Source of the DNA: a virus
Reading direction: 5' to 3' (one strand)
DNA: 43,287 nt
Virus record (IMG/VR): IMGVR_UViG_3300049479_000135
Coordinates: 1 to 43,287 of that record
Under the pieces are notes generated by a model that saw only the letters and a list, made by a program, of their open reading frames with translations, was not told the DNA's origin and made no database searches. Shown here in pieces: positions 7,368 through 16,386 of this stretch (positions within the stretch are counted from its first letter, which is position 1; every line of letters begins with the position of its first letter). The position numbers were made by a program, and so were the translations under genes.

Positions 7368-7545
7368 CCGCCAGCGCATCGCACAGCTAGAGCTAGACCT
7401 TGCCCTGGCGCGGCAGCACGCCGTCAACTACGAGCATGAGGTTCATGCGTTGCGGAAAGAGATTCAGCGACTCCGTATGGAATGCGACACGGAACGCATT
7501 ACCAGAGACTTCGACCCGCACGACATCAAGGCATCCAATGACTAA
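7360..7545 (+). CDS. Small coiled-coil protein (61 aa)
   Basis: The ATG at 7360 overlaps the previous gene by 8 nt. Most of the protein is one charged heptad-like helix (about residues 3-48, Leu, Glu and Arg rich). It immediately precedes a one-helix membrane protein. The pair resembles small membrane-linked lysis or adaptor proteins, but this is an inference from order and shape. Confidence 0.6.
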   Translation: MDDRQRIAQLELDLALARQHAVNYEHEVHALRKEIQRLRMECDTERITRDFDPHDIKASND

Positions 7546-7732
7546 GCAGCAGCTATCCGAGAATACCCCGTGGGTCATCAAGACCGGCGTTATCGCCGGC
7601 CTTCTGCTGTCTGGTGCCGTGTGGTTCCACAGTCGCCTTGCTGCCGTGGAGATCGCCCAGGAAGCCAGCAAGACCAAGCTGGACATGATTTACGAGATGG
7701 TCAAGGACATCAAGGCGGAGGTTAAGAAATAA
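7538..7732 (+). CDS. Single-pass membrane protein, holin-like (64 aa)
   Basis: The ATG at 7538 overlaps the previous gene by 8 nt. Residues about 12-30 (WVIKTGVIAGLLLSGAVWF) form one transmembrane helix, followed by a charged amphipathic helix of about 30 residues ending in Lys-Lys. Small size, a single helix and a charged tail suit a pinholin or holin partner or an inner-membrane spanin-like protein. No endolysin was found next to it, so a lysis role is tentative. Confidence 0.55.
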   Translation: MTKQQLSENTPWVIKTGVIAGLLLSGAVWFHSRLAAVEIAQEASKTKLDMIYEMVKDIKAEVKK

Positions 7733-7733
7733 C

Positions 7734-8174
7734 ATGGAGCCGAAACATCCCAGCCATATGGATATGTTGCAGCTTGCCCTGGCATGGCTGTTCCTGTTCG
7801 CCATCTTTGCGTGCATCCTGAGCGGGTGCGGGGAGGCGCGAAGTCCCGATCCAGCCCCAACACCGGGACCGCTTGGCGACCTCGCCGCCCTCGGATCCAC
7901 CCTGGTTTGGACGGGCGGAATCTGCGCAGCAGGCGGCATCGCGCTCCGCGTCATCGCGCTATTCTACCCACCCTTGGCTGGCCTGGCCGGACTCGCCAGC
8001 TTCGCAGCCCTCGGAGGCGGAGCCGTCACCGTCACCGGCGCAGCCTGCTCCTGGCTCGCAGACAACCCCTTGGTCGTCCTCCTGGTGGCCGCTGCCTGTG
8101 TGGGTGCTGTGGTCTGGTGGTATTGGCCTCGCATTCGCCGCGCTCTTGATCGGCGCTTGGACGGCAAGGCGTAA
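7734..8174 (+). CDS. Putative lipoprotein with several membrane helices (146 aa)
   Basis: The N-terminal hydrophobic segment ends in a lipobox-like LSGC with Cys at residue 32, followed by a Pro-rich linker. Two or three further hydrophobic segments (about 48-70, 74-100 and 108-130) precede a basic C-terminus with several Arg. It could be a holin, a spanin-type lipoprotein or a superinfection-exclusion protein. The combination of a lipobox with later membrane helices is unusual, and the lipobox may be fortuitous. Confidence 0.55.
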   Translation: MEPKHPSHMDMLQLALAWLFLFAIFACILSGCGEARSPDPAPTPGPLGDLAALGSTLVWTGGICAAGGIALRVIALFYPPLAGLAGLASFAALGGGAVTVTGAACSWLADNPLVVLLVAAACVGAVVWWYWPRIRRALDRRLDGKA

Positions 8175-8219
8175 ATAGGCATTTACTTTCTCAGTAACTA
8201 GGAAATACTAGGAATCACC

Positions 8220-8603
8220 ATGGCAAACATTCCCCCCGTTGAACTGCCGTCGCCGGACTGGATGGTCCTGCGTGGCACGCATGTCTACCAGTGGGCCAAC
8301 ATCACCACCGCTGATACCCCGCTGCCGCTGGACCTTGGCAGCCATAGCGACCGCAGCTTCCAGGTGAGCGGCACCCTGAGTGGCGCTACCGTTAAGGCCG
8401 CTGGAACCAATGACGCCGCTGTCCCGTATGCGCCAGTGCAGGACGGCGCAGACAATGACATCGCGGTTTCGAGCTATCCGAGCGGGTTCTCAAGCCGCAT
8501 CGAGATCATCGCGCCTGCCACCCGTTATCTTAAGCCGGTCATCGTTGGCGGTGACGGTTCTACGTCTGTCACCGTTACGCTGTATGTTCGGAGGAACGCA
8601 TGA
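8220..8603 (+). CDS. Small beta-sandwich structural protein (127 aa)
   Basis: AGGA lies 6 nt before ATG 8220, in a sequence where ACTAGGAA is repeated. The protein is beta-rich and has the pattern of small phage surface or decoration proteins (ANIT, then DRSFQVSGT, then GTNDAAVPYAP). It contains no enzymatic motif. It overlaps the next gene by 4 nt (ATGA). It is probably a virion accessory protein, judged from pattern and position. Confidence 0.65.
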   Translation: MANIPPVELPSPDWMVLRGTHVYQWANITTADTPLPLDLGSHSDRSFQVSGTLSGATVKAAGTNDAAVPYAPVQDGADNDIAVSSYPSGFSSRIEIIAPATRYLKPVIVGGDGSTSVTVTLYVRRNA

Positions 8604-9073
8604 GCCTTGACCTTCCCAAGTTCATCCGCGCCGAGGCGGAACGTGCCGAGATGTTCGCTAAGCTGGTGGAGCGGGCCGACGAGTTGGGCCGTTGGGAGCA
8701 GACGCTGGCCGATGCCGCCAAGCGTGTGGATGCGCTGAAGAAGCAGGCTGAAGCCGCCGAGAAGGCGATTGCTGCCGCCGATGAGAAGGCGACGGCGATT
8801 CTGGTCGCTGCCAAGTCCGAGGCTGCTGGCATTGCCACTGGTGCCAAGTCGCTGGTGAGCGATGCGCAGGCCGAGGCTGCCAAGATCCGCGAATCCGCCG
8901 TTGAGGCTGCTAGGGTTGCCAAGGCCAAGGAGAACGCCGCCGAGGCGGCCGAGAAGAAGGCGCTTGACGGCATCAAGAGTGCCGAGGGCAAGCTCGCCGC
9001 CGTGACCAAGACGCTGGCTGATGCCGAAGCTGTTATCGCAAAGGCCGCTGCTATCCGCGCTGCAATGGGCTGA
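8600..9073 (+). CDS. Ala-rich coiled-coil protein (157 aa)
   Basis: Nearly the whole protein is a long helix of Ala, Glu and Lys heptads with no Pro after residue 6, so an extended coiled coil is expected. The ATGA overlap couples it to the preceding structural gene, and a large tail protein follows 7 nt later. It may be a fibre shaft, chaperone or assembly scaffold. Low sequence complexity prevents family assignment. Confidence 0.65.
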   Translation: MSLDLPKFIRAEAERAEMFAKLVERADELGRWEQTLADAAKRVDALKKQAEAAEKAIAAADEKATAILVAAKSEAAGIATGAKSLVSDAQAEAAKIRESAVEAARVAKAKENAAEAAEKKALDGIKSAEGKLAAVTKTLADAEAVIAKAAAIRAAMG

Positions 9074-9079
9074 TCCCCT

Positions 9080-11704
9080 ATGGGCTGGTCTGCCATCGCA
9101 TCGTCGCGCACTACACAATCGGGCAGCTACCAGTCGCAGGTGGCTACCGCCGTCAACACGGCAGTTGATGTTGACACCGGGTATATCGACGCCGCCCTGA
9201 ATTGGTCAACCGTATTCGACGGGCAGGCGTTCGCTATTATCCGCGCCAGTGCTGTCATCGCAGTGCGCTGCATCAAGTCGGTCAGCACCACGCGCCTGAC
9301 CTATTACCGGCTCTACCGCGACGACGACACCGAGCTTGCCACCGACGTGCAGGTGGGCGACACGATCACGCTTTACGAAGCGCCCGAAATCGTCGGCGCA
9401 GGATCGGCGCTGTCGGCCGTGTCGGGGATCACGCTGACCGCTACCGGAGCAGGCGAACAACTGTTCCGCCGGTACGCGATCGGTGACAACGCCTGTGCAA
9501 TCACGGGCTTTTTTCAGATCCCCAGCAAGCATCTGCTGGAATTCGGCGCGGCGGCACCAGGGCAGACCATGCGCATTGACGCTGGCGGCCGTCTCGCTGT
9601 GGGCTGGTATCGTACACGCAGCGGCGTATCGGTGTTCTGTGCCGACCTCTTGGTGCGCGGCACCAAACAGGAAGTTCAGGCGTACCTTATTGGCAACAGC
9701 ATGTTCAATCCGAACACGGCAACCTCGCGCCTGGATTGGTTCGGCGGCATCGAGGAATCCGGATCGCTCTGTTACTGCGACGTTGCCGGTGCCACGGCCC
9801 GCATTTACTCCAAAGCTGCCCGGACGCGCGGGCTCGGGCTTTCCACGGACGCGCTTACCGAGCAGTTCCAGATTCGCTTTTCGTCTTCCGACGCCATCTC
9901 CTACGGTTTCACCAGCGAGAACAGGACCATCGTCCTCGTCGGAAATCCGTCGATTGGCGGATATGCGCCGCGCCAACAGGGGCTCGCTTTCTCCTTCAGC
10001 AGCTCCACCCCACCGAACACTTGGATTACCATTCCAAACCCAGCTTTGCGTGCAGGTAACATTGTAGACGTAGCATTCTGGTCCTCTAAGTGGGGCCGGA
10101 TCATCAACAACGAAACAGGCTCCAATGTTACGGTCGGCGGAAATCAGATCACATCGGCCACCGGCAATCGTGGACTGCATGAATATCGCGCAGAGGTTAC
10201 GGCCAACATCCGCAATACTGCCGGCACCGGACTCGCAGGGCGCATATTCTGCCGAGATCGCAATAACGGCAGTCGGTTGTCCGCAAACCAAATCGGCAGC
10301 AATCCAGACTATGCTGCTGACAGGACATACGAATCCGCGTTGTCCGCTGGCGCGGCCAGCTTTACCACGGACGGCGGCGTGCTGCTGGCATGCGCATACC
10401 AAAACGTGGCCGCATTAGGCGTCGATAGGTTTAGCGCCATCACCTGGGACTATCGTGGGTTAGATAACTCCAGTACGGACCGTTTCACGTTCGGGCTTGC
10501 TTCCTACGGCTATGATCCGGCTGCAACAACCGCTGTCCTCAAGGGCATCGGTGGCGTAGCCGTGGCGTACACCATGCTGGCAGACTCCGGCGTTACGGCC
10601 TCAAGCACGACGGCCGCCACGTATACCGACCGTTTCAGCATTAGCGGCGCCGGCCACATCACCGTCACGGCAAACGCGACCCTCGACCAACTGTACGACT
10701 ACGCGCAAATCTGGCTGCAATCCAGCGGTGCGAACATGGAGGTTGCCGGGCTTGGCGCAAAGCTGATAGCCTATTCAGGCAGCGCACTCAGTCTGACGAA
10801 GAATGTCACTGTCAACGTCGGCGCAACGCTATCTAGCGGGGCGAAATACAGCACGATCAGCACGACTGGCACAATCACGGTCAACGGCGCTATGGCGGTC
10901 ACCGCATACACGGATGTTAGCGGGACTCAGGCTGGCATCGTGATCACCGGCCTCGAAGCTGGATCGCGCATCCAAGTGTACAACGTGACGGACTCCGTCG
11001 AGTTGATCAACTCTGTGGTCCCTGGTTCCATGTTCACCGGGTACGTCGCGTATTCCTCGGATAAATCCATCCGCCTCCGCGCCACCTACTGTTCAGGAGT
11101 GACCGCAAAAGACGAATACCAAGCCACGGGCACGCTGACTTCCTCCGGTGCTGCGTTTACTGTGTCGCAGGTTGATGACGTTATCTACAACACCGCGGCG
11201 ATTGACGGCAGCACCGTCACCGAGTTTGCTAGCGACTATCCGAACGTGCAGGTTGATGTTACCGACCCGGATGGCGTCACGACCGTCCAGCGTTTGCATG
11301 CCTGGTGGATGTACAACCTCACGACGGCTAGCGGAATTGCCAACTTCTTCGGCGGCCTGATCGCTGACGACGCAGTCAACTTCAGGATTGTGACATCCAT
11401 CATCAACCTGAAGCTGGATAACCAGAACGCAGCCCCGGTTGTCTTTGCTGGTGGTCGCCTGTACCACGACGAGGGAACGACGGTCATCGCCGCTACATCG
11501 GGTTCTATCCAGATGGATCCTGACCGCGTGTATCAGTCGGTTGCGGCGGAAGCCGACCTTGCCGCTATCCGCGACCTTGTGGAAGCGGACGAGATCCACA
11601 CAGGCACGACCATCCAGAAGCGACTCCGTGGGACCGCAACCCCATTGCTGACTAAGAACTGGACTGGCAGACCGCTACTCGACTTCCAGGCGATTCAGCC
11701 GTGA
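9080..11704 (+). CDS. Large tail/receptor-binding protein (874 aa)
   Basis: This is a long beta-rich protein of Gly, Thr, Ser and Ala repeats. A central part (about 500-640) has a regular strand-turn pattern like a beta-helix. A C-terminal part contains QMDPDRVYQS and ends near residue 874. Size and composition suit a tail fibre or spike. I see no clear hydrolase triad, so enzymatic depolymerase activity is not supported. The stop codon overlaps a 34-codon micro-ORF through GTGA. Confidence 0.75.
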   Translation: MGWSAIASSRTTQSGSYQSQVATAVNTAVDVDTGYIDAALNWSTVFDGQAFAIIRASAVIAVRCIKSVSTTRLTYYRLYRDDDTELATDVQVGDTITLYEAPEIVGAGSALSAVSGITLTATGAGEQLFRRYAIGDNACAITGFFQIPSKHLLEFGAAAPGQTMRIDAGGRLAVGWYRTRSGVSVFCADLLVRGTKQEVQAYLIGNSMFNPNTATSRLDWFGGIEESGSLCYCDVAGATARIYSKAARTRGLGLSTDALTEQFQIRFSSSDAISYGFTSENRTIVLVGNPSIGGYAPRQQGLAFSFSSSTPPNTWITIPNPALRAGNIVDVAFWSSKWGRIINNETGSNVTVGGNQITSATGNRGLHEYRAEVTANIRNTAGTGLAGRIFCRDRNNGSRLSANQIGSNPDYAADRTYESALSAGAASFTTDGGVLLACAYQNVAALGVDRFSAITWDYRGLDNSSTDRFTFGLASYGYDPAATTAVLKGIGGVAVAYTMLADSGVTASSTTAATYTDRFSISGAGHITVTANATLDQLYDYAQIWLQSSGANMEVAGLGAKLIAYSGSALSLTKNVTVNVGATLSSGAKYSTISTTGTITVNGAMAVTAYTDVSGTQAGIVITGLEAGSRIQVYNVTDSVELINSVVPGSMFTGYVAYSSDKSIRLRATYCSGVTAKDEYQATGTLTSSGAAFTVSQVDDVIYNTAAIDGSTVTEFASDYPNVQVDVTDPDGVTTVQRLHAWWMYNLTTASGIANFFGGLIADDAVNFRIVTSIINLKLDNQNAAPVVFAGGRLYHDEGTTVIAATSGSIQMDPDRVYQSVAAEADLAAIRDLVEADEIHTGTTIQKRLRGTATPLLTKNWTGRPLLDFQAIQP

Positions 11705-11805
11705 TCTGGGCCATAGGCACGCCGGGGGTCTGGTATATGAGTGAGATATACGGCGGATCAGCCGGTGGCCTTGTGACTTTCTATATACGTCGGCGTCGGC
11801 GCTAG
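11701..11805 (+). CDS. Micro-ORF, membrane-like with Arg tail (34 aa)
   Basis: GTG at 11701 overlaps the TGA of the large tail gene (GTGA), and the frame ends with TAG at 11803-11805. The peptide is hydrophobic with Trp, Gly and Ile, and ends in five Arg after FYI, a membrane-anchor pattern with a positive cytoplasmic end. It occupies most of the 144-nt gap before portal. It could be a small holin or fibre-linked membrane peptide. Expression is unproven. Confidence 0.45.
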   Translation: MIWAIGTPGVWYMSEIYGGSAGGLVTFYIRRRRR

Positions 11806-11848
11806 AATACCCTTGCGAGTCCTTCAAAAACCATAGGATGTCACCGAT

Positions 11849-13717
11849 ATGACCCGCAATGATGCTTGGGCTGCCACTGGCCGCGTTCTGGCCACTATGT
11901 TGAAGTCGGCACGCAGCGCCCGCAAGCGGTTCTGGGATTCTGGGCTGGAGATTGCTAGGTATGGCTACTCGCCAGATTTCGGGTTTGAGTACCAGACGTT
12001 GCCAAAAAATGCATTCTTCCGCGCTAAGGTGGCGATGACCAGTGAGACGATCCGCGTCTTTGGCCCGATGGTCTACCCGGCCAACCCGCATCGTACGGCC
12101 ACCGCCAAGCCGTGGGCTACCCCCGAGATGCAGCGGGTGACAGATATCGTCGGTGACTACCTCAACTGGACGCCTGGTGAGTTCGACCTCTTCTCCCACA
12201 ACCGTCGGATGATTGACGAGGCGTTTGCGTGGGGGCGTGGCGTGAGCCTGACGCAGCGTGACCCGCGCACGGGTCATATCCAGACGGTGTACAAGACGGT
12301 GCGCCACCTGCTGCTGGACCCCGATGCCGTTTCTTGGTCGTCCTGCCGCTATGGCGGCATCAAGGAGCGCATGACCCGCAGTGAGGCGAAGGCGCTGTGG
12401 CCGGAAGGCAAGTGGGATATTCTGCCCAAGGATCGCGGCGGCATGGATAAGGACTCCCTGCCGTGGGAGTCGTCGGTCAAGTCTGGGGCTGATATCGTGT
12501 GCTTCTGGCGCATCTGGGTCAAGACCAACCTGTACGATCAAGAGGGCGGCAAGGAACTGCTCAAGATTGACCAGATGGAAGATCAGATGATCACGGCGGA
12601 ATCGCGCCGTCCTATCTGCTATCTGGTGGACGAAGAAGGCAAACTGATCCTTCAGCAGCCGTGGGAAGTGCCGTTCTACCTGGACGACGAGTTCCCATTC
12701 ACCGTGACGGATTTCTACCCGAACGCGGACTGCATCTGGCCCGTGTCGCCGCTGGAGCCTGGCATTGGGTATCAGCGTGCCATGAACTGGCTGGTGACGC
12801 TGATGATGGGCAAGTACCGGTTCACCAGCCGAACCGTTGGCGCAACGATCAAGCAGAATGGCGAGGGGCTTTCTGATGCCAACCTCGACAAGATGCTGAT
12901 TGGCGGCGACATCGAGATGATGCAGATTGAGACGAAGGGCGAGGCGCGCACACTCAAGGATCTGGTCGGTGAGTTCAACTGGTCGCACGACTACCTTGTC
13001 CACGGCAGCAACCTACTGACCCTGCTGGAAGACCGGTTCCAGAAGGCTGTCGGCCTGCACAACGTCCTGTATGCTGGCGAGTCCAACACGCAGTCGCGTA
13101 GCGCAACCGACGCCGCTGCCCGTGACCGCAACAGCATGTCGCGCATCAACGATATGCGACTGACCTGCGAGCGGGCGCAGAACGCCATTGCGCGCAAGGA
13201 AGCCATGGCAGCTCGCTACCTGCTGGACCGCCAGCAGATCGGCAAGGTGCTTGGCCCTGACGCCGAGCGTGATTGGGGATTCCTGGTGAAGCCTGGTGCT
13301 GACACCGTGAATGACATGATGATCCAAGCCCTCAACGCGGGTCTGCCAGAGCAGGAAGCCATGGCGTTCGCGCAGGATAAGGCGCGTCAGGCCGTTGACC
13401 TGGACCGCTGGCGGCTTGAAACAGACTACGGCATTGAAGCTGACAGCATGAAGCGTCAGGACATCAACCAGCGTATCGAGAGCCAGAAGGAACTGATTAG
13501 CCAGGTTGTTCCGGCCCAGATCCAGTCCGTTGACCTGATGGAGAAGGCCATGGCGTACAAGACACTGGCCACCTACCACCAGACGATTGGCAACGATGCT
13601 GGTCTGGTCAAGAGCATGTTTGCCTATGCTGCCCAGCTTGAGCAGATGGCGCTGAATCCGCCGCCTATGCCCATGGCTCCGCTGCCTGAATCCGAACCGC
13701 CGCCGCCCACCAAATAA
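11849..13717 (+). CDS. Portal protein
   Basis: This 622-aa protein precedes scaffold and capsid genes, the canonical portal position. The pattern is typical: mixed alpha/beta N-terminal clip and stem, a central region with MNWLVTLMMGKYRF (about 312-325), then a long helical C-terminal part and a Pro-rich tail. The portal ring occupies one capsid vertex and is the DNA entry channel and tail attachment site. AGGA about 11 nt upstream supports ATG 11849. The distance from terL (6.8 kb) is unusual. Confidence 0.85.
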   Translation: MTRNDAWAATGRVLATMLKSARSARKRFWDSGLEIARYGYSPDFGFEYQTLPKNAFFRAKVAMTSETIRVFGPMVYPANPHRTATAKPWATPEMQRVTDIVGDYLNWTPGEFDLFSHNRRMIDEAFAWGRGVSLTQRDPRTGHIQTVYKTVRHLLLDPDAVSWSSCRYGGIKERMTRSEAKALWPEGKWDILPKDRGGMDKDSLPWESSVKSGADIVCFWRIWVKTNLYDQEGGKELLKIDQMEDQMITAESRRPICYLVDEEGKLILQQPWEVPFYLDDEFPFTVTDFYPNADCIWPVSPLEPGIGYQRAMNWLVTLMMGKYRFTSRTVGATIKQNGEGLSDANLDKMLIGGDIEMMQIETKGEARTLKDLVGEFNWSHDYLVHGSNLLTLLEDRFQKAVGLHNVLYAGESNTQSRSATDAAARDRNSMSRINDMRLTCERAQNAIARKEAMAARYLLDRQQIGKVLGPDAERDWGFLVKPGADTVNDMMIQALNAGLPEQEAMAFAQDKARQAVDLDRWRLETDYGIEADSMKRQDINQRIESQKELISQVVPAQIQSVDLMEKAMAYKTLATYHQTIGNDAGLVKSMFAYAAQLEQMALNPPPMPMAPLPESEPPPPTK

Positions 13718-13733
13718 CCCCAAGGAGGTTTAT

Positions 13734-14009
13734 ATGCCGTGCTTTCCCTGGCGCTGCCAGGACTGTGGCTGTACGTTTGAGGTCTATGCTTCCATTGCAG
13801 AACGAGATGATGGAGAGGATTGCCCAGATTGTGGCAGTGGCAAGGTGCGCCGACAGGTATGCGCGCCCGCTGTCAAAGCTGATTTAGACGACTTCAGCAG
13901 CGAAAACAACGGCAAGGGTCGGTTTAACCCCCAGGTCGGCAAGCATTTTCGCCATGTCAACGATGTCAAAGAATACGCCCGCAAAACGGGCTACGACTAC
14001 TCCACCTAA
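13734..14009 (+). CDS. FmdB-like zinc-ribbon protein (91 aa)
   Basis: AAGGAGG precedes ATG 13734 by a few bases. Two knuckles, CQDC (residues 8-11) and CPDC (about 31-34), form a zinc ribbon of the FmdB/putative regulatory type, followed by a basic, polar tail. Such small zinc ribbons are frequently found between portal and scaffold genes. The role is unknown. DNA or protein binding during assembly or late regulation is an inference. Confidence 0.75.
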   Translation: MPCFPWRCQDCGCTFEVYASIAERDDGEDCPDCGSGKVRRQVCAPAVKADLDDFSSENNGKGRFNPQVGKHFRHVNDVKEYARKTGYDYST

Positions 14010-14057
14010 CGATCACCGAATATCCGGTGATTGACAAATACCCCAAAGGACTATAAC

Positions 14058-15116
14058 ATGCCCGACGACGCCATCGCTGGAACGGTTGACACCGGCACCC
14101 AGCAGACCGCTGATGCACAGCCTGCCGACACTGGAACGGTTGACACCGGCACCCAGACCGAGACGCAGACTGATTCACAACCCCATACTGACACCATCAC
14201 GACCGACCAACAGGTTGAAGGGAAGGTACAGGCAGACCAGCCTCAGGGCGGTCAGAAGCCGACTAACCCTTGGGACTCGCCGGAGAACCCCTATTACAAG
14301 AGGTTCAACGATACGCAGTCTCATGCTGCCCGACTCTACCAAGAGCGCGAACAGCTAGCCAAGCAGGCCCAGGAGATGCAGGAACGACTGTCGCGCTTTG
14401 AGGCGCAACAGAAGGAAGCTGAGGCGAAGGCCAAGATGCTCCCGTTCCAGAAGTCACATCCTGAGTATGCCAATACCCGTGAACGACTTGGCAAGGTCCA
14501 AGCGTTCAAGACGGCGATTAGCGCCATTGACGGGGCTGACGAGGCGACTGCCAAGAAGCTCGCCCAGGCTTACGGCCTGACTGCCGATGACTTCCGCCTT
14601 GAGCGGGAGGAATCCATGTATCGCCAGCGGATTGAAGATGAGTTCCGTGCGGACCCCGATGGGTTCGTACAGTCTCGGGTCGAGTCAAAGATACAGGAGG
14701 CGTTGCAGAAGTACGATGAGTACCTTGCCGCCCGTGTGTCTACGGAGCGCCTGATCAGCGATCCTGGTAACGCCAAGCTCATTGAAGCCTACGCGCCCCA
14801 GATGTCGAAGATCATGGACCCCCAGGTGTCGGCCAGAGAGAAGGCGTTTGAGTACGCCCAAATCCTGGCAGAGCGCGATGCTCTCAAGCGTCGTCTCGGG
14901 TCGCAGGTCGAACAGGTGTCGCAGCAGCAGGCACACGAAACCATGGCCAAGCCGCAGCATATGCGGGGAGGCAAGCGAGTGCCAGCCGGCCAGCAGTATC
15001 CTGAGGAAGCCCGGTCAGATGCCGTGGCTTGGCTCAAGAAGCAGAATCCTTCCATCTCCACTGACGCTCTCATCACCAAGGCAATGGCTATCAACGCCTA
15101 CTTTGCCAACAACTAA
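14058..15116 (+). CDS. Scaffolding protein (putative, 352 aa)
   Basis: AAAGGA with 7-nt spacing supports ATG 14058 rather than an in-frame start 27 nt upstream. The N-terminal 60 residues are low-complexity Thr, Gln and Asp with a duplicated GTVDTGTQ motif (26 nt identical, 54 nt apart). The remainder is acidic and helical with coiled coils. It lies directly before the capsid gene, as scaffolds do. Scaffold proteins shape the prohead and leave before or during packaging. Confidence 0.8.
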   Translation: MPDDAIAGTVDTGTQQTADAQPADTGTVDTGTQTETQTDSQPHTDTITTDQQVEGKVQADQPQGGQKPTNPWDSPENPYYKRFNDTQSHAARLYQEREQLAKQAQEMQERLSRFEAQQKEAEAKAKMLPFQKSHPEYANTRERLGKVQAFKTAISAIDGADEATAKKLAQAYGLTADDFRLEREESMYRQRIEDEFRADPDGFVQSRVESKIQEALQKYDEYLAARVSTERLISDPGNAKLIEAYAPQMSKIMDPQVSAREKAFEYAQILAERDALKRRLGSQVEQVSQQQAHETMAKPQHMRGGKRVPAGQQYPEEARSDAVAWLKKQNPSISTDALITKAMAINAYFANN

Positions 15117-15126
15117 GGAATAACCC

Positions 15127-16314
15127 ATGCCCGCTACCGCCCCGACCAACAACCACTACTCTTCGCTGGTGGATGTCGTCACGACCCAGCAGTTCATGAA
15201 GGGTGAGTTTGACAACACCGTCAAGCGCAACATCATCCTCAACAAGCTTTCGGAGAAGGGGAACATCAAGTTTGATGCTTCCGGCAAGTTCTTCGAGCGC
15301 AACGCCCGTGTTGGCGTCCATGATGCGGCCTACCGCTCGGCTGACCTGGCCAACCGCAGCTTCGCCCGCAAGCAGCAGCGCGTCACCTACGCTGTCCCGT
15401 ACAGCGTCCGTGAGGTGACTGGCGTTCTGGGTGAACTGGATGTGATGTTCAACAGCGGCAAGGAGTCGCTGGTGAGCCTCAACAAGACCATGCTCAAGAA
15501 CATGGCTGAGGACTTCCGCAAGGACATCGCCACCCTCCTGCTGCGTAGCAACGCCAGCGGCTCGACCTCGATGGGTCAGTCGGCTGTCGCTGGTTCGCCG
15601 GTTCCGTTCTTCGGCCTCCCGACCATGTTTGGTCCGAGCGGCACGGTCAACGCCTACAACCCTGACACCCAGGTTGTTGGCGGCGGCATCGCGGCTACCG
15701 ACAAGGAAGCCTGCCCGAACGTGACCTATTGCGGCATCAGCACCCACCCGACCAACGCTATTGCTGGCGTGGACAACAAGGCGAACGAGGCGACCTCGCC
15801 CGTCCTGGCCAACTGGTCCTCGACCGCTTGGACCGGCACGGCGACCTGGGCCAGCACCGGCTTCAAGGTGATCGACCATGTGCTGACCCGCCTCCAGCGG
15901 TCGGCTGATGCGAGCGAGGCGGCGGATGTCATCCTGCTGACCCGCACCATGTGGAACGACCTGCGCGCTGCGCTCCAGTCGAACTTCCGCATCGAACTGA
16001 GCGGCCAGGCCAAGTCGGTTGCCCCTACCCTGTACCGTGACAACGTGATCCCGTGGGGTGGCGCTGAGGTCTGCTGGGACGTGTCGCAGCCGGCGAACGT
16101 TGCCTACTTCCTCAACACCAACCACCTGGAACTGACCCTGTTCCCCCAGAAGAACATCCTGCGCGATGGCACTCTTGAGGACGCTTCGGATCAGATGTTC
16201 AGCGTCAAGACTGACTACAGCATCGAGCAGGGCGGCCACCTGGCTGTGGCGACCATCGCCGGCCAGATGTGGGGCAACCCGTTCTACCACGGCGCTGCCC
16301 AGAACTTCGCCTAA
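15127..16314 (+). CDS. Major capsid protein
   Basis: This 395-aa protein follows the scaffold and precedes a decoration-like gene. It has an N-terminal helix with TTQQFMKGEFD (residues 19-29) and a mixed beta domain. A C-terminal region contains WGNPFYHG. Size, order and composition fit an HK97-fold capsid subunit. It is probably among the most expressed late genes, consistent with hairpins after it (16328-16350) and after the next gene (16902-16936). Confidence 0.82.
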   Translation: MPATAPTNNHYSSLVDVVTTQQFMKGEFDNTVKRNIILNKLSEKGNIKFDASGKFFERNARVGVHDAAYRSADLANRSFARKQQRVTYAVPYSVREVTGVLGELDVMFNSGKESLVSLNKTMLKNMAEDFRKDIATLLLRSNASGSTSMGQSAVAGSPVPFFGLPTMFGPSGTVNAYNPDTQVVGGGIAATDKEACPNVTYCGISTHPTNAIAGVDNKANEATSPVLANWSSTAWTGTATWASTGFKVIDHVLTRLQRSADASEAADVILLTRTMWNDLRAALQSNFRIELSGQAKSVAPTLYRDNVIPWGGAEVCWDVSQPANVAYFLNTNHLELTLFPQKNILRDGTLEDASDQMFSVKTDYSIEQGGHLAVATIAGQMWGNPFYHGAAQNFA

Positions 16315-16327
16315 ACAGCGGAGTCAG

Positions 16328-16350
16328 CCGGGGAGGACGCCACTCCCCGG
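16328..16350 (+). terminator. Hairpin after the capsid gene
   Basis: CCGGGGAG (16328-16335) pairs perfectly with CTCCCCGG (16343-16350) across a 7-nt loop. No U-tract follows, so it is more likely an attenuating or stabilising hairpin between the capsid and decoration genes than a full terminator. Confidence 0.5.
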
Positions 16351-16386
16351 TCATCCCTCACACACACAAACACAAGGAAACATCTC

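Noticed and set aside
9206-10402. Long minus-strand ORF opposite the large tail gene
   Set aside because: A GC-rich shadow of the + gene, with no ribosome site or protein-like pattern.
11675-13003. 442-codon minus-strand ORF opposite portal
   Set aside because: The antisense shadow of a well-supported portal gene.
14033-14056. TTGACA...TATAAC promoter before the scaffold gene
   Set aside because: Spacing is only 15 nt, and the ribosome site AAAGGA lies between the two hexamers, so a transcript starting there would lose it.
15091-16290. 399-codon minus-strand ORF opposite the capsid gene
   Set aside because: A codon-bias shadow of the major capsid gene.
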